The notes: generated by a model from the sequence alone, not told the origin. DNA of 64,000 nucleotides from Parafrankia sp041008525 (GCF_041008525.1 NZ_JBFLUG010000016.1:1-64000); one strand, 5' to 3'. Positions 36,490-46,384 are shown, counted from the stretch's first letter. Numbers and translations: made by a program.

Positions 36490-37652
36490 GGCAGCTCCAC
36501 ATCGATCACGGTCGGCCCGCCGACGGGGCTGGTCACGGTCATTGTGCCGTCGAGCGCGGCGACCCGGCGGCGCATGCCGAGCAGTCCCGAACCACCGACC
36601 AGCGGGACGGAGGTGCTCGGCCTCTCCTCGGCTCCGCCGCACCCCTCGTCGCGGATGATCACTTGCAGGCCGGCGCGGGTGTGTGCGAGACGGACCTCGG
36701 CGTGCTCGGCCCCGCTGTGCTTCGCCGCGTTCGTCAGCGCCTCGGCGACGACGAAGTACGCCGCGGCCTCCACCGCTGCCGGTGCGCGGGGGGCATTGTC
36801 TGTCGCGTCGGTGGTGATACCGACGGAAAGGCCGCTGCCGGCGGCCAACGCCCGGAGCGCCCCGGCGAGCCCGCGGTCGGTGAGGATCGGCGGGTGGATG
36901 CCGCGCACGACATGTCGGAGCTCGGCCAGAGCCTCCTCGGCCTGGTCCTGGGCATCGTCGAGAAGCCGGCGCGCCGTTGCCGGGTCGGCGTCGTAGGCGC
37001 GGCGGGCCAGCCCGAGCCGCATGGACAACGCCACCAGCCGGGCCTGGGTGCCGTCGTGCAGGTCCCGTTCGATGCGCCGCAGCTCGGCGTCGTGGGCGGA
37101 GAGGGCATCCGCCCGGGTAACAGTCAGCTTTTCCACCCGTTCGGTCAGCAGGGCCTTCGGTGTGGGGCGCAGCAGCCGCGCGGACCAGGCAGCGTCCCGG
37201 TCGGCGAGCCGTCCGATCAGCGGGAGGACGAACGGCTGCCGGCCGAGCAGCCCGGACCACACCCCGTCGACGGCCAGGCCGACCGGCCACAGCGGCAGTG
37301 CCAGGCACACCAGCCAGCCGTAGAGGTACTGGGCGACCATCCAGCGCAGGTCGGCGTAGGTGCCGGGGTCGTGCACCGCGTGACGTAGCCGCCGCCGCAG
37401 CGGCCCCGTCAACGGCAGGTACGCCTCGGGAATCCGTTCTCCGCGCCAGGCGCCCGCCCAGGTGCGCTTCGCACCCGCCCAGCGACGCATGAGCAGCACC
37501 GTCTCGGGGAGCATCGCGACGCCCACCACCGCCACCGTGGCGATCACCGTGCACAGCAGCACGGTGATGAACAGGTACGAACCGAAGGTCAGACCGGCGG
37601 ATGCGGCCAGATAGACCGTGGCCCGGCCCGCCCGTCTCACCGCCTCACGCAT
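36477..37652 (-). CDS. sensor histidine kinase (HisKA_3)
   Basis: A 391-residue membrane kinase. Two hydrophobic segments lie in residues 10-55 and another two around 105-165. The phospho-acceptor is His in RRIERDLHDGTQARL, followed by the ATP-binding N box (EALTNAAKHS), G1 (DEGCGG) and G2 (GSGLLGMRRR). This is the DesK/LiaS-like class that pairs with NarL-type regulators. It is divergent from the MMPL exporter, suggesting it senses envelope stress or the exporter's substrate. Confidence 0.9.
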   Translation of the reverse strand: MREAVRRAGRATVYLAASAGLTFGSYLFITVLLCTVIATVAVVGVAMLPETVLLMRRWAGAKRTWAGAWRGERIPEAYLPLTGPLRRRLRHAVHDPGTYADLRWMVAQYLYGWLVCLALPLWPVGLAVDGVWSGLLGRQPFVLPLIGRLADRDAAWSARLLRPTPKALLTERVEKLTVTRADALSAHDAELRRIERDLHDGTQARLVALSMRLGLARRAYDADPATARRLLDDAQDQAEEALAELRHVVRGIHPPILTDRGLAGALRALAAGSGLSVGITTDATDNAPRAPAAVEAAAYFVVAEALTNAAKHSGAEHAEVRLAHTRAGLQVIIRDEGCGGAEERPSTSVPLVGGSGLLGMRRRVAALDGTMTVTSPVGGPTVIDVELPCVW

Positions 37653-37713
37653 GGCACCCAGCGTAGGCGTCGGCGTCCGGCCGGAGATGGCTGGACTCCG
37701 CCTGGACGTGGCG

Positions 37714-37737
37714 GATGGTGTAGCGGGCTACACCATC
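37714..37737. promoter_or_regulatory. perfect palindrome between kinase and MMPL exporter
   Basis: The arms gatggtgtagc and gctacaccatc are exact over 11 bases around a gg spacer. The inner GTGTA...TACAC is a classic dimer site. It stands 62 bases before the kinase start and 116 bases before the exporter start, so it could serve both. Confidence 0.65.
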
Positions 37738-37852
37738 GATTCGGGACCGCGCACCCTCGTGACCGGATCTCACGGACGGCATTGTTGAGAACGAATTCAG
37801 AAGCCGTCGACCGGCGGCGACGCCCCCGCCGGACAAGTAGGGAGATCCTTCA

Positions 37853-40192
37853 GTGGCGACCTTTCTCCATCGGCTGGGCCGGTTGTCGTTCCGGCGGCGC
37901 CGGGCCGTTCTCCTGCTGTGGATCGTGGTACTCGCCACAGCCGGAATCGGTGCTGTTCTCGCGCCATCCGCGCCCGATGACGGTTTCGCCATTCCCGGTA
38001 CCGAATCACAGCGCGCCTTCGACCTCCTGGAGGAGCGCTTCCCGGGCCCCGCGGCGAACGGGGCCATCGCCCGGCTCATCTTCGTCGCTCCGGCCGGAGA
38101 GACACTGACGACACCGGATCACCGCGCCCAGGTCGCCGAGGTCCTGGCGCGGGCGGCCGACGGGCCGCAGGTCACCGTGGCGGCTGACCCGTTCCAGGCC
38201 GGGGCGGTGAGCGCTGACGGAGAAACCGCCTACGCCACCGTCACCTACTCGGTACCCAGTGCGGATCTGACCAACGCGAGCAAGGACGGCCTGCGCGCCG
38301 CTGTCGCGGACGGGCAGGCCGCCGGGCTGACAGTCGAGGTGGGCGGCGACGCCCTGACCACCCGTCCCGCTGCGGGCGGCGCCGCTGAGGCACTCGGCAT
38401 CGCCGTCGCCGCCGTCGTCCTGCTCGTGACCTTCGGATCGCTCGCCGCGGCCGGCCTTCCGCTGCTCACCGCGCTCATCGGGGTCGGCATCGGATCCGCC
38501 GGGCTGCTGGCACTGGGCAGCACCCTGGGGCTGTCCGCGACGACAGGCACCCTGGCGACGATGCTCGGACTGGCCGTCGGCATCGACTATGCGCTGTTCA
38601 TCGTCTCCCGCTACCGCGAGGAGCGGTCGCGGGGCCACGACGCACTGGAGGCCGCGGGACTGGCCACCGGGACAGCCGGATCATCGGTGGTCTTCGCCGG
38701 GCTGACCGTGGTCATCGCGCTGGCGGGCCTCTTCGTGGTCGGTGTCCCGACCCTGACCAAGATGGGCCTGGCCGCGGCGGGAACGACAGTCGTGGCGGTG
38801 CTGGTCGCCATCACTCTGGTGCCCGCGCTGCTCGGCTTCTTCCAGCACGCCGTGCTGCCGCGCCGGGAGCGTCGGCAGGCCCGGCGCGCCGCCCGCCTGG
38901 CCGCCGCAGGCGTCCACCACGACACCAACGACACCAACGGCATAAACGGCATGAACGGCATGAACGGCGCAACGGTCACCCCAGATGGCCGCCGCCGTGG
39001 CCGCAACGGTCGGAACGGCCGGGCCGACCGCGTCAACCTGGGTGCCCGGTGGGCGCGCCTGGTGCTGCGTCATCCTCGCGGGGTGCTCCTCCTGAGCGTC
39101 GTCGCGCTCGCCGCCATCGCCGTCCCCGTTCTGGACATGCAACTCGGCACGGCCGGAGACGAAGCGAAGCCGACCTCAACCACCGAACGCCGCGCCTACG
39201 ACGCGCTCGCCGACGGCTTCGGCCCCGGTTTCAACGGCCCGCTGACCATCGTCGTCGACGCCGCCGGCGCACCGGCACCCCGCGACGCGGTGAACGAGAT
39301 CACCACGCGGGTCCGAGCCACCGCCGGGATCGTCTCGGTGTCGGAGGCCAGGTACAACAACGCGGGTGACACCGCCGTGCTGACCGCCATCCCCGCCAGC
39401 GCCCCCAGCGACAGGAACACCTCGGACGTCGTACACGCCATCCGGGCACAGCGCGCCGCCGCCGAGTCCGTCACCGGCGCCACCTTTCAGGTCACCGGCA
39501 CCACCGCGGTGAACATCGACGTCGCGCAGAAGGTGCGGGATGCTCTTGTCCCCTACCTGGCGGTCGTGGTCGGACTGGCCTTCCTGCTGTTGCTCGTCCT
39601 CTTCCGCTCGGTCCTCGTCCCCATCAAGGCAGCGTTCGGCTTCCTGCTCTCCGTGCTCGCGGCGATCGGCGCGGTCGTGGTGGTCTTCCAGTGGGGCTGG
39701 GGCGCCGACCTCCTCGGTCTGGAGCAGACCGGCCCGATCATGAGCATGATGCCGATCTTCATGGTGGGTATCGTCTTCGGCCTGGCGATGGACTACGAGG
39801 TCTTCCTCTGCTCGCGAATCCGCGAGGCCCACGTCCACGGCGCGGACGCCGACGCGGCGATCGTGGCCGGGTTCGGCCACAGCGCCCGCGTCGTGGTCGC
39901 CGCAGCCCTGATCATGATGGCAGTCTTCGGTGGCTTCGTCGGCGGCGACGAACCGATCATCAAGATGATCGGTTTCGGACTGGCCACAGCCGTCCTGCTG
40001 GACGCCTTCATCGTCCGCATGACGATCGTGCCCGCCGTCCTCACCCTCCTCGGCTCCAAGGCGTGGTGGATCCCCCGCTGGCTGGACCGGCTGCTCCCCC
40101 GCATCGACGTCGAGGGCGCGGCCCTGCACCGCGCGACCCCGGCAGCAATCCACCCCGAGCGGGGCTCGCACGAGACGGCCGGAATCCGCTGA
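37853..40192 (+). CDS. MMPL/RND-family exporter
   Basis: A 779-residue MMPL protein with two repeats of one membrane helix, an outer domain and five more helices, 12 helices in all. GLAVGIDYALFIVSRYREE and GLAMDYEVFLCSRIREA hold the paired Asp/Tyr proton-relay residues in helices 4 and 10. Such exporters move lipids or drugs across the membrane. The loop between the halves has an odd Asn-rich repeat (38921-38965). GTG 37853 has GGGAG ten bases upstream. It is divergent from the two-component system. Confidence 0.9.
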   Translation: MATFLHRLGRLSFRRRRAVLLLWIVVLATAGIGAVLAPSAPDDGFAIPGTESQRAFDLLEERFPGPAANGAIARLIFVAPAGETLTTPDHRAQVAEVLARAADGPQVTVAADPFQAGAVSADGETAYATVTYSVPSADLTNASKDGLRAAVADGQAAGLTVEVGGDALTTRPAAGGAAEALGIAVAAVVLLVTFGSLAAAGLPLLTALIGVGIGSAGLLALGSTLGLSATTGTLATMLGLAVGIDYALFIVSRYREERSRGHDALEAAGLATGTAGSSVVFAGLTVVIALAGLFVVGVPTLTKMGLAAAGTTVVAVLVAITLVPALLGFFQHAVLPRRERRQARRAARLAAAGVHHDTNDTNGINGMNGMNGATVTPDGRRRGRNGRNGRADRVNLGARWARLVLRHPRGVLLLSVVALAAIAVPVLDMQLGTAGDEAKPTSTTERRAYDALADGFGPGFNGPLTIVVDAAGAPAPRDAVNEITTRVRATAGIVSVSEARYNNAGDTAVLTAIPASAPSDRNTSDVVHAIRAQRAAAESVTGATFQVTGTTAVNIDVAQKVRDALVPYLAVVVGLAFLLLLVLFRSVLVPIKAAFGFLLSVLAAIGAVVVVFQWGWGADLLGLEQTGPIMSMMPIFMVGIVFGLAMDYEVFLCSRIREAHVHGADADAAIVAGFGHSARVVVAAALIMMAVFGGFVGGDEPIIKMIGFGLATAVLLDAFIVRMTIVPAVLTLLGSKAWWIPRWLDRLLPRIDVEGAALHRATPAAIHPERGSHETAGIR
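38921..38965 (+). repeat. five 9-bp units in the MMPL linker
   Basis: In-frame units gacaccaac (twice), ggcataaac, ggcatgaac (twice) encode DTN DTN GIN GMN GMN in the cytoplasmic loop between the two MMPL halves. Unit number can vary without loss of frame. Confidence 0.8.
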
Positions 40193-40209
40193 CAGCCGGG
40201 GCCCGCTGA

Positions 40210-40237
40210 CAGCAGCCGGCATGGTCGCCGGTTGCTG
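40210..40237. terminator. hairpin after the MMPL gene
   Basis: The arms cagcagccggc and gccggttgctg pair over 11 bases with one mismatch around a 6-base loop, just past the exporter stop and between converging genes. No U-tract. Confidence 0.5.
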
Positions 40238-40339
40238 GTCGACCCTGCCGGCGTCGAGCGCGCCTCCCGGGAGCAGGTGGCGGCGGCGGGCGGCCCGCGC
40301 TGCCGAGGTTCGCCCGCGACGCCCTGGACAGGGCCGTGG

Positions 40340-40795
40340 TCAGGCGTCCCCCGTGCCGCTGTGGCAGTCCTGGTTCCCGGGCCTGAGCAGGTCGGCCAGC
40401 GCCCGCAGCGCCTCCTTCACCCGGTCGACGTCGTCCGGGTCGGTGCTGTCGATCGCGGTGGCCACCGCGGTGTCGATCTCGGCCGGCGGGCGGGCATCGG
40501 CACGCTCGAGCGTCGCCGCGGTGAGACGAACGAGGGTGCGGCGCCGGTCGCGCGGGTCGGTCACGGTCTCGACGGCGCCCGCCTCCCGCAGCCGGGCGAC
40601 GCACACCGAGACCTGGCTCTGGGGGAAGCGGACGCGGGCGGCGATGTCGGAGATCGAGGTGTCCGGGTTCTCGAAGACGTCGAACACGATCGCGCGGGTC
40701 GGAGCGGACATCTGGCGGAAGCCGATCTCGGGCATCGACTGCTCGCCCAGCTTCATCAGCTGGCGCCCCAGCTGGAAGAGCTCGAATCCGTCCAT
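40340..40795 (-). CDS. MarR-family regulator
   Basis: A 151-residue winged-helix protein: helix-turn-helix ISDIAARVRFPQSQVSVCVARLREAG and the wing VTDPRDRRRTLVRLT, which is the MarR hallmark. ATG 40795. It is divergent from a two-gene ABC exporter, and an inverted repeat overlaps the exporter promoter, the usual layout for a drug-responsive repressor. Confidence 0.9.
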   Translation of the reverse strand: MDGFELFQLGRQLMKLGEQSMPEIGFRQMSAPTRAIVFDVFENPDTSISDIAARVRFPQSQVSVCVARLREAGAVETVTDPRDRRRTLVRLTAATLERADARPPAEIDTAVATAIDSTDPDDVDRVKEALRALADLLRPGNQDCHSGTGDA

Positions 40796-40807
40796 GCCCC
40801 GAAGCTA

Positions 40808-40858
40808 CATCAACATCGATGCATAACTCTTGATGCAATCGCCGAGATCGGGTTATGG
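40808..40858 (+). promoter_or_regulatory. ABC exporter promoter overlapped by MarR operator
   Basis: catcaa (40808) and ttgatg (40830) are inverted arms around a small catcgatg palindrome. The same ttgatg can act as a -35 element, with ttatgg 17 bases later as -10, 44 bases before the exporter ATG. Repressor binding would block polymerase. Confidence 0.5.
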
Positions 40859-40901
40859 TCAGCGCGCCCCGGCCGCCTCCGGCCGACTGTGATGGGACGT
40901 C

Positions 40902-42635
40902 ATGCTGATCCGGCTGCTTCCGCGCTACCTCCGCCCCTACCGGCGGATGGCTCTCGTCGTGCTGCTGCTCCAGGTCGGCCAGGCAGCCGGCGCCCTGTAC
41001 CTGCCGGCGCTGAGCGCCGACGTCATCGACCACGGAGTTCTCGCCGGCGACACCGGCTACATCGTGCGGCTCGGCGGACTGATGGTCGCGGTGTCGTTCG
41101 GCCAGCTCGTCTGCGCGGTCGCCGCCGCGGTGCTGGGTGCGCGGGTGGCCACCTACCTGGCCCGTGACCTGCGCGCGGAGGTCTTCGAACGGGTGCTCGC
41201 CTTCTCCGCGCGGGAGCTCGACCGGTTCGGCGCCGCGTCCCTGAGCATCCGGGCCACCAACGACGTCCAGCAGATCCAGATGCTCGTCCAGCTCACGCTC
41301 ACCTTCATGATCACAGCGCCGATCATGTGCGTGGGTGGGATCGCCTTCGCGCTCGGCGAGGACGCCGTGCTGTCGCTGCTGCTGGCCGTGGTGATACCGG
41401 TGCTGGGCCTGGCGATCTGGCTGATCCTGCGGGGCATGACGCCACTGTCGGAGGCGCTGCAGAGCGCGATCGACACGGTCAACCGGATCCTGGGGGAGCA
41501 GATCGCCGGTCTGCGGGTGACCCGGGCCTTCGTCCGCGAGGACCACGAGCGGGCGCGGTTCGCGTCGGTGAACCGCCAGCTCACCGACGTGTCGGTACGG
41601 CTGGGTCAGCTCACGGCACTGATCTTCCCGGTGATCACCGCGGTGGGCAGCCTGGCCGGGGTCGCCGTGGTGTGGTTCGGCGCCGGGCGGGTCGACTCGG
41701 GAGCAATCGGGGTGGGGGCGCTGACGGCGTTCCTCGGCTACGTGCTGCAGATCCTCGGTGCGGCCATCATGGCCACCTTCCTGCTGCGGCAGCTGCCGCG
41801 GGCCGAGGTCTGCGCGCAGCGCATCGACGAGGTTCTGGCCACCTCCTCGACCGCCCTCCCGCCGGACCGGCCGGTCATGGCGCTGCCCTCCCCCGGCCTG
41901 GTCGAGCTGCGCCGCGTCGGGTTCCGCTACCCGGGCGCGGAGGCGGCCGTGCTGCGCGAGGTCGACCTGGTCGCCGAACCGGGGCAGACGGTCGCGGTCA
42001 TCGGTGGTACGGGCAGCGGGAAGAGCCTGCTGTTGCGCCTGATCCCCCGGCTGGCCGACGTCACCGAGGGCGAGGTGCGGGTGGGCGGGCTCGACGTCCG
42101 GGCGCTGGGCGGTGCCGCGCTGCGCGAGGCGATCGGCTACGTCCCCCAGCGCCCGTACCTGTTCTCGGGAACGGTCGCCACGAACCTGCGCCTGGCCGAC
42201 CCGGACGCCTCCGACGCTGACCTGTGGCGGGCGCTGGAGATCGCGCAGGCCCGCGAGTTCGTCGAGGCGCTGCCCGAGGGACTGGCCGCACCGATCACCC
42301 AGGGCGGCACGAACGTCTCCGGCGGTCAACGCCAGCGGCTCGCCATCGCACGCGCCCTGGTCGGTCGGCCCGCGATCTATCTGTTCGACGACGCGTTCGG
42401 CGCGCTGGACTACGCCACCGACGCCCGGCTGCGAGCGGCGCTGGCCCAGGAGACCGCCGGCGCCACAGTGATCATCGTGGCGCAGCGGGTGAGCACCATT
42501 CGCGACGCCGACCGCATCCTCGTGCTCGACGCGGGGCGCGTGGTCGGCGACGGCACCCACCACCAGCTGCTGGCCGGCAACCCGACCTACCGCGAGATCG
42601 TGCTGTCCCAGATGTCCGCCGCGGAGGCGGCGTGA
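40902..42635 (+). CDS. ABC exporter half-transporter, degenerate ATP site
   Basis: A 577-residue half-transporter with six membrane helices and then an ATPase. Walker A is GGTGSGKS, the signature VSGGQRQR and Walker B IYLFDDAFGALD, where Asp stands in for the catalytic Glu. That is typical of the non-hydrolysing half of heterodimeric exporters such as TM287/288. Its stop overlaps the GTG of the second half (GTGA). It is controlled by the divergent MarR gene. Confidence 0.9.
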   Translation: MLIRLLPRYLRPYRRMALVVLLLQVGQAAGALYLPALSADVIDHGVLAGDTGYIVRLGGLMVAVSFGQLVCAVAAAVLGARVATYLARDLRAEVFERVLAFSARELDRFGAASLSIRATNDVQQIQMLVQLTLTFMITAPIMCVGGIAFALGEDAVLSLLLAVVIPVLGLAIWLILRGMTPLSEALQSAIDTVNRILGEQIAGLRVTRAFVREDHERARFASVNRQLTDVSVRLGQLTALIFPVITAVGSLAGVAVVWFGAGRVDSGAIGVGALTAFLGYVLQILGAAIMATFLLRQLPRAEVCAQRIDEVLATSSTALPPDRPVMALPSPGLVELRRVGFRYPGAEAAVLREVDLVAEPGQTVAVIGGTGSGKSLLLRLIPRLADVTEGEVRVGGLDVRALGGAALREAIGYVPQRPYLFSGTVATNLRLADPDASDADLWRALEIAQAREFVEALPEGLAAPITQGGTNVSGGQRQRLAIARALVGRPAIYLFDDAFGALDYATDARLRAALAQETAGATVIIVAQRVSTIRDADRILVLDAGRVVGDGTHHQLLAGNPTYREIVLSQMSAAEAA

Positions 42636-44563
42636 GTCCCCGGCCCGTCACGACCCGCCGGCCGACCACCACGCGGCGGCTGGGCCGGGTCGTGGGGCGC
42701 GAGCGCCGGATGCTGGTCGGGCTCCTGGTCTTCGGCCTGCTCAACGTCGCCCTCACCGCGGCCGGGCCGTGGCTGCTGGGCCGGGCGACCGACCTGGTCC
42801 TCGGTGGCGCCCTCGGACGCCGCTTCCAGGCCGGCACCACGGCGGACGGCGCCATCGAGCGACTGCGCGCCGAAGGCCACGGGACGCTCGCGGACGTGCT
42901 GGGCACGGTGCCCTTCACCCCGGGCCACGGCGTGGACTTCGGGGCGGTCGGGCGGATGCTGCTCGCCGCCACCCTGGTCTACGTGGCTGCCGGCCTGTGC
43001 GGGGTGCTCCAGGCGTGGCTGGCCAACGTGGTCTCCCAACGGGTTCTCGAGCGGCTCCGCGACGAGGTCGAGGACAAGATCCACCGGGTTCCGCTGGAGT
43101 ACTTCGACCGGCAGCGGCGGGGTGACGTGCTCAGCCGGGTCACCAACGACCTCGACAACCTGGGGCAGGCCCTCCAGCTTGTGCTCGGCCAGTTCGTGGT
43201 GCCGGGCCTGAGCATCGTCGGCATGCTCGCGGTGATGTTCTGGGTCTCCTGGCTGCTGGCACTGATCGCGCTGGTCACCGCGCCGCTGTCCGTCCTGGTC
43301 ATGGCCCTGGTCGTCCGCCGGGCCCAGCCGGCCTATGCCCGGCAGTGGCGGCACACCGGCGAGCTGAACGGCCACATCGAGGAGATGTTCGCCGGCCACG
43401 CGCTGCTCAAGGTCTTCGGTCAGGAACAGGCGGCGTCCGAGACCTTCGCCGAGGGCAACGAGCAGCTGAGCCGGGCGACCGTCCGCGCCCAGTCGCTGTC
43501 CGGTGCGACCCAGCCGGCGATGATGTTCCTGAGCAACCTGAACTATGTCCTGATCGCGGTGGTGGGCGGCATGCAGGTCGCGGCCGGCGCGCTGACCGTG
43601 GGCGGCGTCCAGGCCTTCGTCCAGTACTCGCGGCAGTACAGCCAGCCCTTCTCCTACCTGGCCGGCATGTCCGGGATGGCGCAGTCCGGGCTGGCGTCGG
43701 CCGAGCGGGTCTTCGAGCTCCTCGACGCCCCCGAACAGGCCCCGGACGCCACCGAGCCGGCCCGCGTGGCTCGATCCGGTGTGGCTCGATCCGGCGGGGC
43801 GCCGGACAGGCTGGGCCGGGTGACGTTCGAGAACGTCTCGTTCCGCTACCGGCCCGACCGGCCGCTGATCAAGGATCTCCACCTGATCGCCGAACCGGGG
43901 CACACCGTGGCCATCGTCGGCTCGACCGGGGCCGGGAAGACGACGCTGGTCAATCTGCTCATGCGGTTCTACGAGATCGACGCCGGCCGGATCACCATCG
44001 ACGGTGTCGACATCGCCACCATGACCCGCGGCGAGCTGCGTTCCCGGATCGGCATGGTCCTGCAGGACCCGTGGCTGTTCCAGGGCACCATCGCCGACAA
44101 CATCGCCTACGGCCGGCCAGGGGCCACCCGTGCCGACATCGTGGCGGCGGCGACGGCGGCGCATGCCGACCGGTTCGTCCGGACCCTGCCCGACGGCTAC
44201 GACACCCTCGTCGACGAGGACGGCGGGGCCGGGGTGAGCGCAGGGGAACGGCAGCTCCTCACGATCGCCCGAGCCTTCCTGACCGAGACCCCGATGCTGG
44301 TGCTGGACGAGGCGACCAGCTCTGTCGACACCCGCACCGAGCTCCTCATCCAGCGCGCCTCGGCCCGGCTGCGGGAAGGGCGGACAGCGTTCGTCATCGC
44401 CCACCGGCTCTCCACCATCCGCGACGCCGACACCATCGTCGTCATGGCCGGCGGCGCCATCGCCGAACAGGGCACCCACGACGAGCTGCTCGGCCGGGAC
44501 GGCGCCTACGCCCGCCTCTACGCCGCGCAGTTCGCTCGGGCGCCGGCGGCGGAGGTCACCTGA
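42632..44563 (+). CDS. ABC exporter half-transporter, catalytic half
   Basis: A 643-residue partner of the previous gene. Six helices are followed by an ATPase with Walker A GSTGAGKTT, Walker B MLVLDEATSSVD with the catalytic Glu, and a signature that reads VSAGERQ instead of LSGGQ. Canonical and non-canonical motifs complement the first half, giving one competent ATP site. GTG 42632 is coupled to the first gene. The extra loop near residue 60 (TTADGAIERL) is as in this subfamily. Likely a drug or lipid exporter. Confidence 0.9.
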   Translation: MSPRPVTTRRPTTTRRLGRVVGRERRMLVGLLVFGLLNVALTAAGPWLLGRATDLVLGGALGRRFQAGTTADGAIERLRAEGHGTLADVLGTVPFTPGHGVDFGAVGRMLLAATLVYVAAGLCGVLQAWLANVVSQRVLERLRDEVEDKIHRVPLEYFDRQRRGDVLSRVTNDLDNLGQALQLVLGQFVVPGLSIVGMLAVMFWVSWLLALIALVTAPLSVLVMALVVRRAQPAYARQWRHTGELNGHIEEMFAGHALLKVFGQEQAASETFAEGNEQLSRATVRAQSLSGATQPAMMFLSNLNYVLIAVVGGMQVAAGALTVGGVQAFVQYSRQYSQPFSYLAGMSGMAQSGLASAERVFELLDAPEQAPDATEPARVARSGVARSGGAPDRLGRVTFENVSFRYRPDRPLIKDLHLIAEPGHTVAIVGSTGAGKTTLVNLLMRFYEIDAGRITIDGVDIATMTRGELRSRIGMVLQDPWLFQGTIADNIAYGRPGATRADIVAAATAAHADRFVRTLPDGYDTLVDEDGGAGVSAGERQLLTIARAFLTETPMLVLDEATSSVDTRTELLIQRASARLREGRTAFVIAHRLSTIRDADTIVVMAGGAIAEQGTHDELLGRDGAYARLYAAQFARAPAAEVT

Positions 44564-44624
44564 GTGACGGCGTAGCGATCAGCCCCTTACCAGTGCCTCT
44601 TCAGACGGGAGGAGCGTATCCACG

Positions 44625-46073
44625 GTGGATACTCGTCCGAACTTCGTGATTTTCATCCCCGACCAGCTGCGTGCGGACGCGCTCGGTGTGTTCGGTAACC
44701 CGCATGTCCGCACTCCGAATCTCGACGCGCTGGCGGCACGGGGAACCCGGTTCACCAACGCCTATGTGCAGCATCCGGTGTGCGTGCCCAGTCGGGCGTC
44801 GTTCCTCACCGGCTGGTACCCCCATACGTCGGGCCATCGCAGCCAGAACCACCTGCTGCGGTCGCACGAGCCGAATCTGCTGCGCATCCTCAAGGACGCC
44901 GGGTACCACGTGACCTGGGCCGGCCGTCGCGGCGACACGTTCGCCCCCGGGGTCACCGAGGAAAGTGTGCACGAGTACGGGTACACCGAACCGCCTCCGG
45001 TCAGCGCCTACCGGCCCGAGCTGGCGACCTGGCCCGGCGGGGACCTGTGGGCGCGCCTGTTCTACTTCGGCCGGACGGCTGGCAACCTCGACCAGGACGA
45101 GGCCTCGATCCGTACCGCCGAGCAGATGCTGGCCGGCAAGCCGGGCACGCCGTGGGTGCTGTTCGTTCCGATCATCGCCCCGCACTGCCCCTTCCGCGCG
45201 CCTGAGCCATGGTTCTCGATGTACGACCGCGACGCGATGCCCGACCCGATTCCGCCAGGCGAGATCGAACCCCGGTACGTTCCGGCTCTCCGCGATCTGC
45301 ACGGACTGGAACGGGTGACACCGCAGATGTGGCGCGAGGTGATCGCTACCTACTACGCCATGGTCTCGCGCATGGACGACCATCTCGGGAGAGTCCTGTC
45401 CGCCGTTGAGCGGACCGGAGAGGCCGACAACACGGTCACGATGTTCTTCGCCGACCACGGCGAGTATCTCGGAGACTTCGGCCTGATCGAGAAGTGGCCC
45501 TCGGCGATGCACCCCTGTATCACTCGCGATCCTCTGGTCATCGCCGGTGCCGGGCTGCCCGAGGGCCAGGTCCACGACGGAATGGTGGAACTCGTCGACG
45601 TCCTGCCCACCGTGCTCGACCTGGCCGGCGTGACCGCGCCGCACCGGCACTTCGGACGCAGCCTGTTGCCGGTTCTGCGCGACCCCCGCTCCGAGCACCG
45701 CGAGTACGCCTTTACCGAGGGGGGCTTCACCGTTGAGGAGGAACCGCAGCTGGAGGTATCTCCCTTCCCCTACGACCTGAAAACCGCCCTGCAGCACGAT
45801 CAACCCGAGCTGGTCGGCAAGGCCACCGCGGTACGGGACAGAGAATGGACCTATGTGTGGCGGCTGTACGATCCGCCGGAGCTGTACCACCGGGCAGAGG
45901 ATCCCGATGAGCGATACAATCTCGCCGGCCGCCCGGAACATGCCGACGTGGAGCACCGCATGAGCCAGGCACTGCTGCACTGGCTGATCGCCACCACCGA
46001 CGTCATTCCCGCCGACGCCGACCCACGTATGCCTGACGTCGACCTACCCGCTCCACAATCCGTCAGCCCGTAG
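44625..46073 (+). CDS. type I sulfatase (formylglycine-dependent)
   Basis: A 482-residue alkaline-phosphatase-fold sulfatase. It has FVIFIPDQLRADALG for metal binding, the maturation motif CVPSRASFLTG whose Cys becomes formylglycine, FADHGEYLGDFGL with the metal-binding Asp and His, and a C-terminal DPDERYNLAG block. There is no signal peptide, so it is cytosolic. No maturation enzyme is in the window. GTG 44625 has GGAGGAG upstream. It follows the ABC exporter by 60 bases and may be a separate unit. The substrate could be a sulfated sugar or choline-sulfate-like ester. Confidence 0.88.
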   Translation: MDTRPNFVIFIPDQLRADALGVFGNPHVRTPNLDALAARGTRFTNAYVQHPVCVPSRASFLTGWYPHTSGHRSQNHLLRSHEPNLLRILKDAGYHVTWAGRRGDTFAPGVTEESVHEYGYTEPPPVSAYRPELATWPGGDLWARLFYFGRTAGNLDQDEASIRTAEQMLAGKPGTPWVLFVPIIAPHCPFRAPEPWFSMYDRDAMPDPIPPGEIEPRYVPALRDLHGLERVTPQMWREVIATYYAMVSRMDDHLGRVLSAVERTGEADNTVTMFFADHGEYLGDFGLIEKWPSAMHPCITRDPLVIAGAGLPEGQVHDGMVELVDVLPTVLDLAGVTAPHRHFGRSLLPVLRDPRSEHREYAFTEGGFTVEEEPQLEVSPFPYDLKTALQHDQPELVGKATAVRDREWTYVWRLYDPPELYHRAEDPDERYNLAGRPEHADVEHRMSQALLHWLIATTDVIPADADPRMPDVDLPAPQSVSP

Positions 46074-46384
46074 CCGACGTCCGGCTCGCTACTTGCGCGC
46101 ATCAGTAACTCTGTACTAAGATTCCACGTATTCCGCGGTGGCGCACGCAGGGTCACACAGGGCCAGGGTTCAGTCCCGTAGACATGTCGATTGTCGAGCC
46201 GTTGTAACCGCGCCGCGCCGATCAAGGGCAGCCGCGGATTTCAAGTCGCCGCCGGCCGTTTCCTGACGACATCTGAACTTCAGAGCCTCGTTGGCGTGTC
46301 CCGATTTTCCGCGACACGAGTCGACCCAAACGCAGAATACCAGCGAAGTGCTCGCCGGCGGCATATTCCGACGGGAGGACTGTC
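46074..46384. other. intergenic region before the dioxygenase gene
   Basis: About 310 bases, AT-richer around 46100-46140 (actctgtactaagattcc), where a promoter for the downstream gene may lie. I see no RNA gene or credible small ORF; GGGAGGA just before 46385 is the ribosome-binding site. Confidence 0.4.

Noticed and set aside
40041..42563. 840-codon minus-strand frame opposite the ABC exporter
   Set aside because: It is the complement of well-supported genes on the other strand and has no recognisable domain.
46084..46102. Possible third LacI-type operator (cttgcgcgcatc) before the dioxygenase gene
   Set aside because: Only one half-site matches and there is no inverted arm.
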